A stretch of 64,000 nt of DNA, taken from Anadara kagoshimensis (lineage: Eukaryota; Mollusca; Bivalvia; Arcoida; Arcidae). Below, piece after piece: positions 1 to 13,151 of this stretch. The first letter of the stretch is position 1. The number at the start of each line of letters is the position of its first letter. The stretch is from positions 10,649,898 through 10,713,897 of the forward strand of contig CM037864.1 of the NCBI GenBank assembly GCA_021292105.1. Direction: 5' to 3'. Position numbers and translations under genes: made by a program. Under the pieces are notes generated by a model, which saw nothing but the letters and a program-made list of their open reading frames with translations, ran no database searches and was not told the origin of the DNA.

Positions 1-36
1 CCATGGATTCTTTAAAACAATTACCAAAACAGCATT

Positions 37-165
37 TATAGGCAAACAGCATTGACCTGTCCGCTTGACCTTTTTCATTAGGAATATTAATATTGGAGCG
101 TCCACTCAATGAATGGGTAGTGTTAGGATTCGCAGTTGATGCATATACACATTGCCCATGATTAA
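37..165 (+). mobile_element. MITE fragment (left half)
   Basis: The block beginning TATAGGCAAACAGCATTGAC matches the left end of the inverted-repeat element found whole at 55,125-55,352 and twice near 7.6-8.1 kb. Only the left half is evident here; the mirror-image right end is not found downstream. Confidence 0.55.
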
Positions 166-2084
166 AAAAACACTCTATTTTAAGTTTAAAGTGTTTTTAA
201 TATCAGAAACAAGTGCCTGTGATCTGGATGCTCTATGCAGTGGCGTAGTCAGAAAAAAATAAAGCCTGGCACTAAAAGCACTACACGCACCGTAGAGTTC
301 TTCACACTAAGGGGTCTGGGTGCATGTTCCCCTGTGAAAAAATTTGAAAAAATGAAGCAATTTCACTCTAAAACAATAGTTTCGTGAGTAAAAAGAAATT
401 TGAAATGATTTTTCCATTAAGTTCAAACAAGGACACAGTGATTTATCTGGGGAAAATGTAACCGAAATAGCCAGAGATTACACAAATACAAAAATAATAA
501 TATTACAAATTGCCATTTAATTTTTTAAAAATCTTTACATTATTTCTGAATGAAATCTAGTAACTTCAATACCCATCCCCGATTTTCAGCCACTGATACA
601 CGTAATTTTACCAATGATTGACCCTGATATACATTATATAAGAAAAACCAATAAATATTTTAATCTTATGCGTGTTTTAATGATGTTTAATGACAGGCCC
701 CAGTTTTGCAAGGCATTCCTTAACTAAGATTTTCTTAACTTAAAGCTGGTAAATTTAAAATTTAAATAATTTTATTTTTTTTCATAAATTTTTTTGTAAT
801 TTTGAAGATCATTCTAAGCTTATAATATCTATAATTTTATTTTGTTGAAACATTGTATTTTTAGCATGATAAAATATAGCCGAACCAATCAGCCCACTAA
901 ACCCCAATTTTTATTTTTTACTTGGGGATTTGGCAAACGCGAAAACGCCAGAAACGAAAACAGGCGACGGTAGCTTCCAGTACTTCCTAACCCCACTCTT
1001 GCTGGCAACATGGAACACTTCCTAAAACATTATTCTACAGATCCATGCCTAACTTTTAATTAAAATCCATCGATATCAATAGAAATGCAAGGTTTTCTGA
1101 GGTCTCTTCAGCTCTCTGTCACTGTCGCATCGTGAAGACATTACTAATCTGCATTGACCAATCAGATCGCACCACAAACCCCCAACATTTAAAAAATTAA
1201 AATGGGGGTTCAGTGGTCTGATTAATCGGACTAGATAAAATATTGTCAGAATTTTCTAGATTTCAATTACAGAAAATCTTAATAAGAAATGATTGTAAAA
1301 CTGAGGTCTGATGTTTTAATTTTGGAGTCTTGTTGTGACACTGTTTTCAAAGTTTTGCCGTTTGTTAAAAATAATGTTTTATTTATTTACATATTTATTG
1401 ATTTATTTACTTTTACTATGTTTAATTGTTAATAAAATGTTTATCAAATAAAAAAACAATTTTTATTTTATAAATACACATGCTTTGAGCATATTTTTTT
1501 CACAAGAATTAAGAGAACAGAGGAACAATTATGTTAAATTACGTCCTATTCAAAAATATTCCACTTACATCAAGGCAGTCGGTTCAGGTAAAGTGGAGGA
1601 ATACGGAGTACCCAGAGAAAACCAACCGACTGGGAAAACAAACTGACAAATATTCTCACACTATCCGAGTTGGATTCGAGCCTAGGCGATTTGAAACGCC
1701 GTGGTCATATTGGAGTCTTATTCAAAGATATGTTCAAGGAAATATACCCCCAGGTAACCAAGTTAAAAATACACAATAAAACTGAAATGGAGAGCTATTT
1801 CAAAAGTATCGTCCAAACGAACCGCCCAACTGGAAACCGACCATGTGCATGATTAACATAGGAATAGTCAAGGGCACATCTACTCTACCCAAGGATTGTT
1901 CCTGTGAAGTTTTAAAAAGATCAGTGAAATAGTTTTCAAGAAAATGGTAGGAAAATGTTGGTGGAAGAAATGAAGTAAACACTATATCCCCCACTTCATT
2001 GTTGCTGGTGCTAGTAACAACTAAATGCAAAACAAAAACAAAAAAACGAAACAAGCAACAAACAAAAAACAAAGGGTACTTTTA

Positions 2085-2255
2085 AGACAGTTCTGGGATG
2101 GTGGAGGAAACTGGAGTACTCGGAGACAACCGCCAATCTTGGGCAGCAAACAGACACACTGTCTCATACTAAGATCTGCCCCAAGTGGTATTAGAACCTA
2201 GGTGATGAGTGGCACTGTGATTTTAAGTCAATTACTCAGTCACCAAGGCCCAAAT
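2085..2255 (-). mobile_element. tRNA-like SINE, family C, partial
   Basis: Shares the order of blocks seen in other family-C copies, read here in reverse: a 'gatggtggaggaaactggag' block, a segment about letters cut at 'cagacaca', a 'gaacctaggtgatgagtggc' block like a tRNA B box, and 'caccaaggccc' near the tRNA-like head. Boundaries are approximate. Confidence 0.5.
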
Positions 2256-2259
2256 AACA

Positions 2260-2560
2260 TAAGAGTTTGATTGAATTGGATTTCCGTCCCAGTCAAGATT
2301 ATTTCACTTATATTGAGACGTCACCAGCTATAGGTTAAGTTGCAGAAATTTTGAATTTGCAGTGCACTAAGGGCAATATGCAGGGAGGATTCTTTAACCT
2401 GCTACATCTGCCGTGACACACAGCATTGGTTTTTAAATCATCTTCCAAAGTACCTTGTGATTTTCATTTCGTAAAATGCAGAGTGCTTGGCAAAAAACAG
2501 TCACTACCTATTTTCAGGCTTTGGCGAGAACTGGACAGAGTTTGAACCCATGTTGGTATT
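2260..2560 (-). mobile_element. tRNA-derived SINE, family A, diverged
   Basis: Contains the family-A body in reverse: 'cccagtcaagattatttcac', 'ccagctataggttaagttgc' and 'gagtgcttggcaaaaaacag'. The tRNA-like head is weak, so this is an older copy with uncertain ends. Confidence 0.5.
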
Positions 2561-2624
2561 ATTGTATTTCAAAACAAGCATTTTTTTTTTACTTTTACAA
2601 TACATTTCTGACTACTTTGGTGTC

Positions 2625-2800
2625 AATCAAAAACAAACTTACCAATCCATGTTCAAATCACAATTCTGAAGCGAAGCAAAGACTTTGAAACTGGCAAAGA
2701 GTTAAACACATGAACTTCCACCAAGGAAGTGAGGCTGGGTGGTCCGGAATGGTAAACACCTTCTGTTTAGCTAGCTACCCACCACATGAGCAATATAAAT
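2625..2800 (+). repeat. Interspersed repeat, family D
   Basis: Shares the signature 'accaatccatgttcaaatca', then 'tgaacttccaccaaggaagt', then 'tgtttagctagctacccacc' with copies near 6.1-6.5, 10.7, 29.5, 51.6, 59.4 (reverse) and 61.9 kb. The copies lie in introns and intergenic DNA and carry no reading frame. Confidence 0.6.
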
Positions 2801-3084
2801 TGTACAAACCATAATGTTGTAAGATTTTGTGAAAATTTTAATGAAATAAATAATTATACAGTATATTGCAAAACACAAATGAAATAAATATGTGACAATG
2901 TATGATAAACACTATACAGCATGGACATTCCTTTAAGGAAAGATCAAAGATGGAATAATTTTAATATTTTACAGTTATGATGCACATTTTATGTGTGATG
3001 AATCTACGGAGCAGATGTTACATGTATGATTGTAATTGAACAAATTTATTAGCAGTTAAAACCATGATTAAACAAAATTTATGG

Positions 3085-3320
3085 GTGGACTAGCCAAGTG
3101 GTACTGTCAGTGGCTTTTGAAGTCAAGGGTTGTGGGTTTGAACCTCTCAGACTTGGAATTTTCTGAAATGATTTTCATCTCCTGCAAATACTATAGCTGT
3201 AAAAACCTGTTTTAAGGTAGTCTTTTGGATAAGACTCGAAACTGGGGTCCCGTGTCTCATTGCATGCTAAAGACACCTCTGAAGAGTTTAGTTGTAACTA
3301 TGGTAACAACAAAAGGGCTC
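3085..3320 (+). mobile_element. tRNA-like SINE, other family
   Basis: A tRNA-like head is visible: 'ggactagccaagtggtactg' resembles an A box and 'gggtttgaacctc' a B box. Part of the body ('gactcgaaactggggtcccg', 'gctaaagacacctctgaaga') recurs near 51,780-51,920. Ends are not defined. Confidence 0.4.
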
Positions 3321-4047
3321 CCTAGTTAACAAGAGGTCAAAAGGTCAATAGAATACCAGTTCTGAACACAATGGAACTGTTACCATGGTTACATCATTCT
3401 TTTTCTTCAAAACGGCTATCAAAATACAGGTTTGATCAAAACATTATATCTTAATCAAATCTGAACCAATCATTTAAAAATACTTAACTGAATGTTGACT
3501 GTATATTATAAATGCTTTTAGTTATGTTATTTTGGCTAAATTGACAGTTTTTATCCTATTGCAAATGAAATGTCTCAATATTGTAAATGCTCAGGAAATA
3601 CACATTTTTGTGTTAACTTGTGTGCCAATTTTTCAAATTAAAAGATCTCAACTTTGTGACTGCTCGGAGTGTACATACATGTATATATTTTTGGAAATAC
3701 CCAATTTTTTGTAAATAAGTTTTCCATAAATAAATTATTGATATTTAACACATTCCTTTTTTTTGGAAAAACACAATTTTTGTAAATATATATAAGTTTT
3801 CCATGAATAAATACATGTAACTGATATTTTACTAACTCCATTTGAATTTTAATACAATGTAGCCAATAATATCCAGTGTTCTTGTCCTCAAGTTGGATGT
3901 ATGGAGATCACATGACAGCAATATAAAGACTTGTATCTCAATCTTGTGACCCCTTTCTTTTGTAGCAGCCCATGTCAATCACTTGACCATATATTTAAGA
4001 CTTCCATTATCAATTTTTGTAATCTTCTCTTGTGAATCTCTTCTTTT

Positions 4048-7000
4048 TCAACTTACTTCTCTTTCAAAGGAAAATTTTAAAAAATTGTCTTTTTCAGGAT
4101 CTGATTTTCCGGCCAACTAAAATACAAATAAGTGTCATTTATTGATAAATTATCTGATATTAAAATGAGCATGCATACCGGTAACTCCTAACAACAGAAA
4201 TTAACACAATTAAGAGACAGAAGGGGAGAATACTTTCAGGTTGGGTTCACCTGTACACATGTGAGGAACCTAGTTTTTAAAAGATAAGGAACTTGCACAA
4301 TAAAATGCTTTTACTAGTGCCATTTTCTTAGAAATTGTGATGAAATACTTACTAAAATTTGATAGAAACAATCGGTTAAGAAATATTTGCAGTTGTCATG
4401 TTGGACTCAAGTTCTTCGGTGATATTTCTGCAAAATGCTGAATAGCGTTCTTTTCACTCTTGAACACCCCTGCAGTAGCTCAGATGGTAGAGTGCTCTCT
4501 CTGTGAGTGGGAGGTCATGTGTTTGAGCCCCCGACTGGGTCTGACCCAAGACTTGAAAGTGGGTAGTGACTGTTCTTTCGCCAACCAATTGACATTACGA
4601 AATGAAAGTCACGGTTCTTTTTTCGGATGGGAACTTAAAATAAATGAGGTCCCATGTCACATGGGCTTGGCACAATAAAGAACCCTGCTGTTTAATGCCA
4701 TCAGCTCAATGCACAGGCAAAATTTCTGCACTTTCGCCTATAGCTGGCAATGTCTCGATGTAAGTGAAATATTCTTGACTGGGACATTAAATACCATTAC
4801 TCAACTTAACTCTTTTCACTCTTGGATATTTGCTGATAAAAACTAGTACAATATGGAAAATGTATGCCAATGTATGGTAATCATGTTTAGATATTTTAAA
4901 ATCACACAGAAAAAAATATGTTTACTTTTCGAATGGTCATTTATTTAAGAATGGAATTGCACTTTTTACGTTGTTATCGGGATGTAACAACGTGAAAATT
5001 ATCACAAATTGTGTAGCGTAGCGTAGCTCAAAGTAGTTCCGGTAGAAAACGTTGTTATTGGAAAATAACACCGTGTTTTTGCAAGATAACAACCAATGAA
5101 AGTGCTCTAAATTGTGTAACAACGCGAAGTTTGTAATTATATATGTTTACATACATTTTTCAATTGTTTCCCTAATCATGTATTTCACATATTTTTGCTG
5201 ATGACATAAAAAGTACCGTAAAAGGGATTTTCACAGGATGAAAATTTCGCCATTTCTGAAATCTCGCATTTCACGTGGGTGTAATTTCCACGATACCAAT
5301 GTAAGTAAGTGTATATTTTATATATATGATATATTAACCTGTGTATGGTAGACATTTTCACGTGGGTAGAATTTTTGCGGTATTTTCTTTAGCGCAAAAT
5401 AAGCGACAATTTTACCCACGCGAAAAATTTCCCCTTTACAGTATTGTGTGACATACATACCTCACAACCAGCAGCTTTAGCCATTCCTGTAACTCTTTTA
5501 TGAAATTCTGCAACTTGTTCTAGCTTTAATTCTAGCATATATCTATAAAAGATTATCAATCAATGAAAGTAGTGTTTATTTTAATGTTCAAAACATAAAC
5601 ATGTTAAATATTTTTTTGAAATAGTTAAGATTTTGTTGATTCAAAATGCATTGGACCTTTTTTTAATACAGTTCTTTGCAATTCAGAGTTTTCCATAGTT
5701 TAAGTATTATGATTTTACAATAAGTTTGTTTCATCTGAATTGAAAGGCAAATTTGAACAGAATGTCAAGGGGCAGAAACAGATCTTTATAAAAAAAACTG
5801 GCAAGAAAACAATATAACAGGACAAAAGCGGTCTTTATATAGAAGTTTACACTATAGCAGGCTTAACTGTATTAATAAACTAAGAAATAATTACCATGAG
5901 ATTGTAAATTATGATAATCTTTGTACTAAATTTATTTTTGACAGACATTATTCAAAACATACCTGGCTGATTCTAAAATAACTGTAGCTTTATCAGCAAA
6001 CATGGCTGAAACTTCAGGTTTCACATTATGTACAAGACTGAAAATAAAATGAAACAGATCAAAACTGTCAGTACTCGTTTGATTTACAAATATCATCAAA
6101 TCAAACACATCCCAAGTCAACCACATACATACCGGTCCATGTCCAAATCACAGCCCCAAGTTGACTACAAACATACCGGTCCATGTCCAAATCACAGCCC
6201 CAAGTCTACCACAAACATACCAGTCTATGTCCAATTCACAGTCCCAAGTTGACTACAAACATACCAGTCCATGTTCAAATCACAGTCCCAAGTCGACCAC
6301 AAACATATATACTGGTGTCTAATTGTTCAAATCACAGTCCCAAGTCGACCACAAACATACCAGTCTATGTCCAAATCACAGTCCCAAAAGTAAAATAAAA
6401 ACTGTGCAAACTGGCAAATTAAGTTAAACATGTGAACATCCACCAGAAAAGTAAGGCTGGAAACTCCAGAAGGGTAAGCACCTCCTGTATAGCTAGCTAT
6501 ACCCGCCATTTGAGAAATCAAAATCGAGAATTAAAAGAAACATGGAACTATGGCACAAACAAATAATATGAATTGGCTTTAAATAAATTGGCAAAATGTA
6601 ACTCATAAACATTTATTGACATTAAAGGCAATGGAAACTACAAGTCTTGGTCAAGATGGTTTTGATCTCAATTTGATATCATAAAATATAACAATACCAT
6701 TTTACACCCGTATGGATCACAACACTTCTCACCACCTAGGTGTGAATCCCACTTGAGACAAATCCTAGTGCAAGTAAGTTTGCAAGTTTGCTTGCAGAAG
6801 GTTGTTGGTCTTCTCTAGGCACTCTGATTTCCTCTACAATCCCTGAACTGACCACCTCAATAGAAGTGAAAGAATGTAGACTGCACGGCTCCGGAAAATC
6901 CCATTAGCACTCCCAGACATTTTTTTCACATGGTCTCTTCGAAATCCCCCTCCCCTTCAGATTAATACCATACCCCACTTCAACTGAGCCATTGTGCCAT

Positions 7001-10000
7001 CATTTTGTTTGGTGGAATAGTAGATTGAGACATAAAGTGTAAAACTCCATTACTCAACCCCACTCCATCTGTTGGACGGATACATTTATATTTAATAATA
7101 TTTTACAAAAAAAAAGATGACTTACCTGTTTGAAAAATATACAATCTGAAATAAATTCTTGTATTTACTTTTGTTGGGTAAGGCTTCTATTGAGTTGAGA
7201 GGTAGGAATGTTATTTTAACACCATCTAATGGTATAGGTTCTGAAAGTCACAAACAAAACAAGAAGAGTCATTATTATTTCGAAACAATAAACATAGCAC
7301 TGCTGTCCATATGTCAGCAAATGCATTACACGTCCCAGAATTCATATCTCATGATAGAACAGATATATTCCTTTCAGGTTTAATTGCAAGGCGCACTTTT
7401 TCTCCAATGTACTGTTTCATAGTAAAGAAGCCTGATCTTAGCGGAAAGACATAGCAATGTACGCTTTCACTGACATGAACGACATACAAAATGTATATAA
7501 TTTGAAGTTTTCAAAAACTTTAAGGGAAAAAATTGTACCTTAACTAATAGAAACAAACAAACATAAGCTTGTAGCTCAATGTATAGATAAACAACATTGA
7601 CCTGTCCATTTGACCTTTAATTTATATATTTATCATGGACCCATATATTAGTTTGTAGGGAACATGGGTGTTTTTTTCATCTACAACATGGGGAAACTTA
7701 CATTGATTAAATCCTAACTATACCCATGTATTGGGTAGACCGTCTTATATGAATATTCCTGATGAACGGTCAAGCTAGCAGGTCATTGTTGTTTGCCTAT
7801 ATATACATGTAAATATATAAGGTTAAACTCCATTATCTGGACATTTGACCTTTTATGAAGAATATTCATATAGGAGGATCCACACAATACATGGGTAGTG
7901 TTCAGATCTGAGTTAATACATACATAGTGCAAAGGTTTATTCTATGAGGTGAGTATATCTCATAATGTTTACAAAATAAACACCTGTGCTTCCTATATAT
8001 AGATGTACCTGTTTCGTGATAAATATTTAAATGAAAGGTCAAGCAAACAGGTCAAAGTTGTTTGCCTATATTTGTCCAATTCGTTTACACATAATATCCA
8101 CATCATCAAGTCAGGTAATTTGTATATAAATAGACTCACAATAGAGTAAATATTTACCATATTCAGAGTCCAGTGGATTTTGTTCTTCTTTAGAATCTCC
8201 ATTACTTGCTTTTGAGTCTTCATTACCTTCTTTTGCCTCACTGTCTTTTTTAGTTTCTTCTTCTTCTTCAGTAATTTCTATATAAGAATCAATATAATCA
8301 ATTACTAATATAGTCGAACTTGCCTTAAAGGTCATCTCTATATAAGGGCCACCTGCTTATAAAGGCCAATAGAATTGTATCCAAATTGTTTTTTATTCAT
8401 ATTATTTTCACTTTTTTATCAAGACCACCTGCCCATAAAAGCCACTTTACCTGGTTCCCTTGGGTGGCCTTTATAGACAGGTTTGACTGTACCTTGTTTC
8501 TGTAAAAATTAACAAATGAGCTTTTAAATTGTTAACATTTAGAGAACCTATTCCTCAGGTATTCATATTTTTAAGCTACATAAATTGTACCACTACGGTA
8601 GATGGGTAGCTCAGTAGGTAAAGTGTTTGCTCTGTATATGAGGTTGTGAGTTCTAACCCAAGCCAGGGTTTTGACAAGATAGTGTTCTTTCCCTATGCAC
8701 TCAGCATTTAGAAATAAGTCACTGGATCCTTTGGAAGTCTTTTTAAACCAATGCCCTTTATCATAATCCGTGTGGCACATTAAAGAACCCTCTCTGCACA
8801 TTTCCCCAAGTGCACGGTCAAGGTCAAAATTTCTGCCACTTCCTCTATAGTTTGTGGTGTCTCAATATAAGTGAAATATTCTAGACTGGGATATAAAAAC
8901 CTGAATCAATCAATCAATTGGAATTTATACATACCTGTTAATGTTGGACCTTTATTTGTGTCCCCTTCACCTTTTTCATCTGGTTTTGAAGGTTGTACAT
9001 ATATTTCTTTTGTTATAAGTTCATGGAATAGTGCCAGCATATTATATTCTGCAATTTCCTGTGCAGTCTAAAAAAACAAAATTATTTACCACAATACATT
9101 TCATGATTTGTATTGAAAAATCTCATTTTAATTCATTAGCATTAAAAATAAAATCTAATTATATTTTGTCACATACAGTGGTTTCAAGTGAACTAAAGAT
9201 GTTTTTCAACCTACTCAAGATTCTATCATTTATACTGAGGTGGTCAGTTCAGAAATGTTGGAGGAAACCAGAGTATCCACAGAAAATAACAAATCTACTT
9301 TCTCACACTAAAATCAAACTGATTGAGATTCAAACTATGGTAGTATGAAGCCATATTCTTTAAGCTATCCTTTTAGACTGTTAGGCCCCCAAAATTTATC
9401 AACAGTAGAAATCAACAGATATGCACTAAAAAATCAAATGTTTTTTGGCTAAAATATATAGACCTATTTCTATGCAATTTGGTTCTAAAATTATAAAATT
9501 AACGATTAAAAATTAAATTATGTCATGAATGCTTTGTAGAGATTTTGTAATATTACCTCCCTTTAATAAACCTTTTTCCATAAAACATATTTAAGATAAT
9601 AATTAATATTCTAGAAATTACAATTACCTTTGTATAAAGATTATTACTTTTCTTAAAGAATGATTTCTCATCACTCTCTATACCAATGGCCACATAGGGA
9701 CTAACCAGGATATCACCCCAATAACCACGACGAGCTATCCTCTCGCCTTCCTGTAATGAAAAAGAAATCTCCTGATAATAAAACATGGTTGGATCCTTAT
9801 TCCCACTGAGAGAGTCTCAGCTTCGAGGCTTTTCAAAACTTCAATATAACATATAACAGTAGTTATGGTAGTTTTATAAATGTTTAGGTTTATTAAATAC
9901 AAGTTTTCCAATGTAATATTTTGGTCTCGTCCTTTTGTCGTAGCTGTATCACTACTCGTTGCGTAAGCGCGACTCGTAGTGATACGGCTACGAAAAAAGG

Positions 10001-13000
10001 ACTTGACCTGATACTGAGGGTTGTACATACACGCTGTGTATATAATATGTATACACTGGCAAAATCCATTATCAGTTTATCAACAACTGACAGTGCAAAA
10101 TATGCTACTTATCCTAGGCAACTTACATGTTTTACCACCAGGCCTGATGCCAGAGTTTTATTGGGTGTGTCATAATTGGCTTCTCTCACTTCAAATGCAT
10201 TTCCTTTGCCCCTCCAATATTTGTATTCTTGAGCGTTGATTATATCTGCCTGTAAAAATAAAACAGAATTTTACTTTACTATCTTTAAAAATTAAAACCA
10301 CAATCAAACAATAACTAAACCAAATATTTGTCAAATACCACTACTCCCTCTGTAAGTGGGAGGTAGTGGGTTCGCTCCCCCAGCTCAGTCTGACCCAATA
10401 CTGGAAAGTGGGTAGTGACTGTTCTTTCGCCAAGCACTCGGCAGACATTACGAAATGAAAGTCACAGTTATTTCGGATGGGAACTTAAAATAAACGAGGT
10501 CCCGTGTCATGATGGGCTTGGCACACTAAAGACCCCTGCTGTATAATGCCATCAGCGCAACCCACAGGCAAAATTTCTGCACCTTCGCCTATAGCTGCGA
10601 CGTCTCGATATAAGTGACATATTCTTGACTGGGACGTTAAACACCATTACTCAACTCAACTCAACTCAAACATTTGTCAAAACTGAATTCATTGTTTGAT
10701 AATCAAAACAAACATACCAATCCATGCCCAAATTACAATTCCAAACCATAGTTAAAACTTTAAAACTGACATATTAGGTTATACATGCAAACTTCCACCA
10801 GGGAAGTGAGTCCGGGTGCTCTGGAAGAGTAAGGGTAAATCATTAATTAAACTCCAAACTCTGAAAAAAAATCACCATTGTCCATCCATAATTTGTCAAG
10901 AGAGATCATCTGCAATTTTCTGACATTATTTTCTCAAATACAAGTGCAGTTTTTTGCTTGATGCAACACATATTTCTTGCAATCTTCAGCTTGATGGCAA
11001 GAAATAGCAAGATTTGAAAACTAGAAGCAAAAATGTTTATCCCATCGTTGTACCACCAGAAAATTAACAAAATGTTATACATACATCTCTAACTGCCAGT
11101 CCCATGTGATAGCTCCAGTCAAAGGCATTATTCTTGGTGTCATATCTGGTCCCTAAATACTGACGCACTCGGAAATCCCTGAAATTAATATGATTACATT
11201 TTAATATCATGGATAATCCCTACCAAACCAGATGATTTTTCCATATTTTTTATTTGATTAAAAATTAATTAAATTTAATGTTAGTTAAATAAAATATTTA
11301 AATATATCGCACATAGGTGCGAAATTTACAAGAGTAGAAGCTTTTTTTAACAAAAGTTTAGCCTGAAAATTAGCTGCTTAAATTACACAGGTGCCAAATT
11401 ACATAGGTTTTTATGGTATTTTATCTATAGTAATGGGGTTCACCACTGTACCACATGATCAATACCTTTTAATGTTTGTGCAGGACATTTTGGAAAACAT
11501 TCACTTATTTCCTGGATTATGTCGTATTTATGGGAAAGTGTGATCTGATATGATTCTATATCCAGGGGATAATTGTTCTGCAAAAATGCTATGGGGTATT
11601 ACATGGTTAAAAAGCAAACCAATATGAATTATTTAAACTAATGAGAAAATATTCAGAAAATATCATAAAACAGATTACTAATCAAAAAATGCCAGTTTCA
11701 TTTTTTTTTTTTTTTTCAAAATCTATGCGAAATAAATAATAAAAATTGTGAATATAGTTAAAATATTCTAATAAGAAGTATTTGGTGTTTAAAATTTTAG
11801 CTTTAGATGGTGATGTTTCAAATTCTTGACTTGGTGTTACCATGGTAACCTGATTAATCATCAAATAAGTCTAACAATAATGATTCAAAACAATGTTTGA
11901 ATTTTCATAAACTTACCATAACTTTTCTGCTAAGAACACCTTATCCTCCGGATTTCTCCACATTTTAAATATTCCATCTAAGAAATCTCTTTCTTTAAAC
12001 TACAACATTAAAACACAAACACATTTGAAAACAAGTATATGAGATTTATTGATACAATAATTTTAATAGAATGGGCGATAAATTATTCATGATACCCCCG
12101 CTGTTCCAAGACTAAACAAACTATTTTTATGTAAATCTTGCAACAGCCATAATAGACTAGTTTTCGCTACTGACTTAAATGGTAACAGGATAATGTACCA
12201 GTTGATCTGCAACCTTAACAACTGCTGTCATGGTGAGCTCATTCCTAAAAGCCACCCTGAGTGCCACTAGTACAAAAACACATACTAGTAATACACACTG
12301 CCACTCATGGTCACATCAGGGTAGTCTAGAGCCATCTGGCTGATCCTAGCACCACAGTAAAAAATTATTAAGAATTGAGTTGAGTAATGGTGTTTAACAT
12401 CCCAGTCAAGAATATTTCACTTATATCGAGATGTCGCCAGCTATAGGTGAAAGTGCAGAAATTTTGCCTGTGCATTGCGCTGATGGCAATTTATAGCAGG
12501 GTTCTTTAGCATGCCAAGCTCGCCGTGACACGGGACCTCGGTTGTTTTAAATTCCCATCCGAATGAACTGTGACTTTCATTTCGTAATGTCGAGTGCTTG
12601 GCGAAAGAACAGTCACTACCCACTTTCAAGTCTTAGGTCAGACCTGGCCTGGGTTTGAACCCATAACCTCCCACTTATGGAGTGAGCACTCTACCATCTG
12701 AGCTATCACAGTGGTTAAAATATTTAGATGCCCTAATACAAGCAAAAGACTTATTAAAGATGTCATAAAATATGATCAAAATATAAGTACATGCAATGAT
12801 AATATTATACTAGTATTCAATAACTTACTTTTAATTGGGATAAATCTAAAATTGGCAATTTCTTTTCTAAATAATCAAAATTTGTAACCATCCTACAAAA
12901 GAAATATCAAGATTTTTAGTAATAATAAATAATAGTTTTCAGGATTCCGATGGGAAGATAGATATCCGTTTAGGAGAGCTGTCGCTCTCTCACTCTTTTT

Positions 13001-13092
13001 CTTAAACATATTATATGCACACACCAGCTGTACCATAAATAGTAGTTTTCAATTAAAAAGAGAGTTATGAGTTGATGTGATTTCAACCCCCT

Positions 13093-13151
<59 letters not shown>

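Larger units (their letters stand above)
1..4047. other. Repeat-rich flank downstream of DNAAF3
   Basis: No coding exon was recognised here. The stretch is AT-rich and holds several old mobile-element pieces: the left half of a MITE near 37-165, minus-strand SINE fragments near 2,085-2,560, a family-D interspersed repeat near 2,625-2,800 and a tRNA-like SINE head near 3,085-3,320. The rest is simple AT-rich sequence. A further 3' UTR of the minus-strand DNAAF3 gene probably extends into the upper end, but no poly(A) site was fixed. Confidence 0.5.

Noticed and set aside
8600-8660. tRNA gene candidates at SINE heads (here and at 4,470, 19,050, 43,740, reverse heads at 12,700, 20,450, 38,470, 51,480)
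   Set aside because: A and B boxes are visible, but the sequences do not fold into full cloverleafs and continue into shared SINE bodies.
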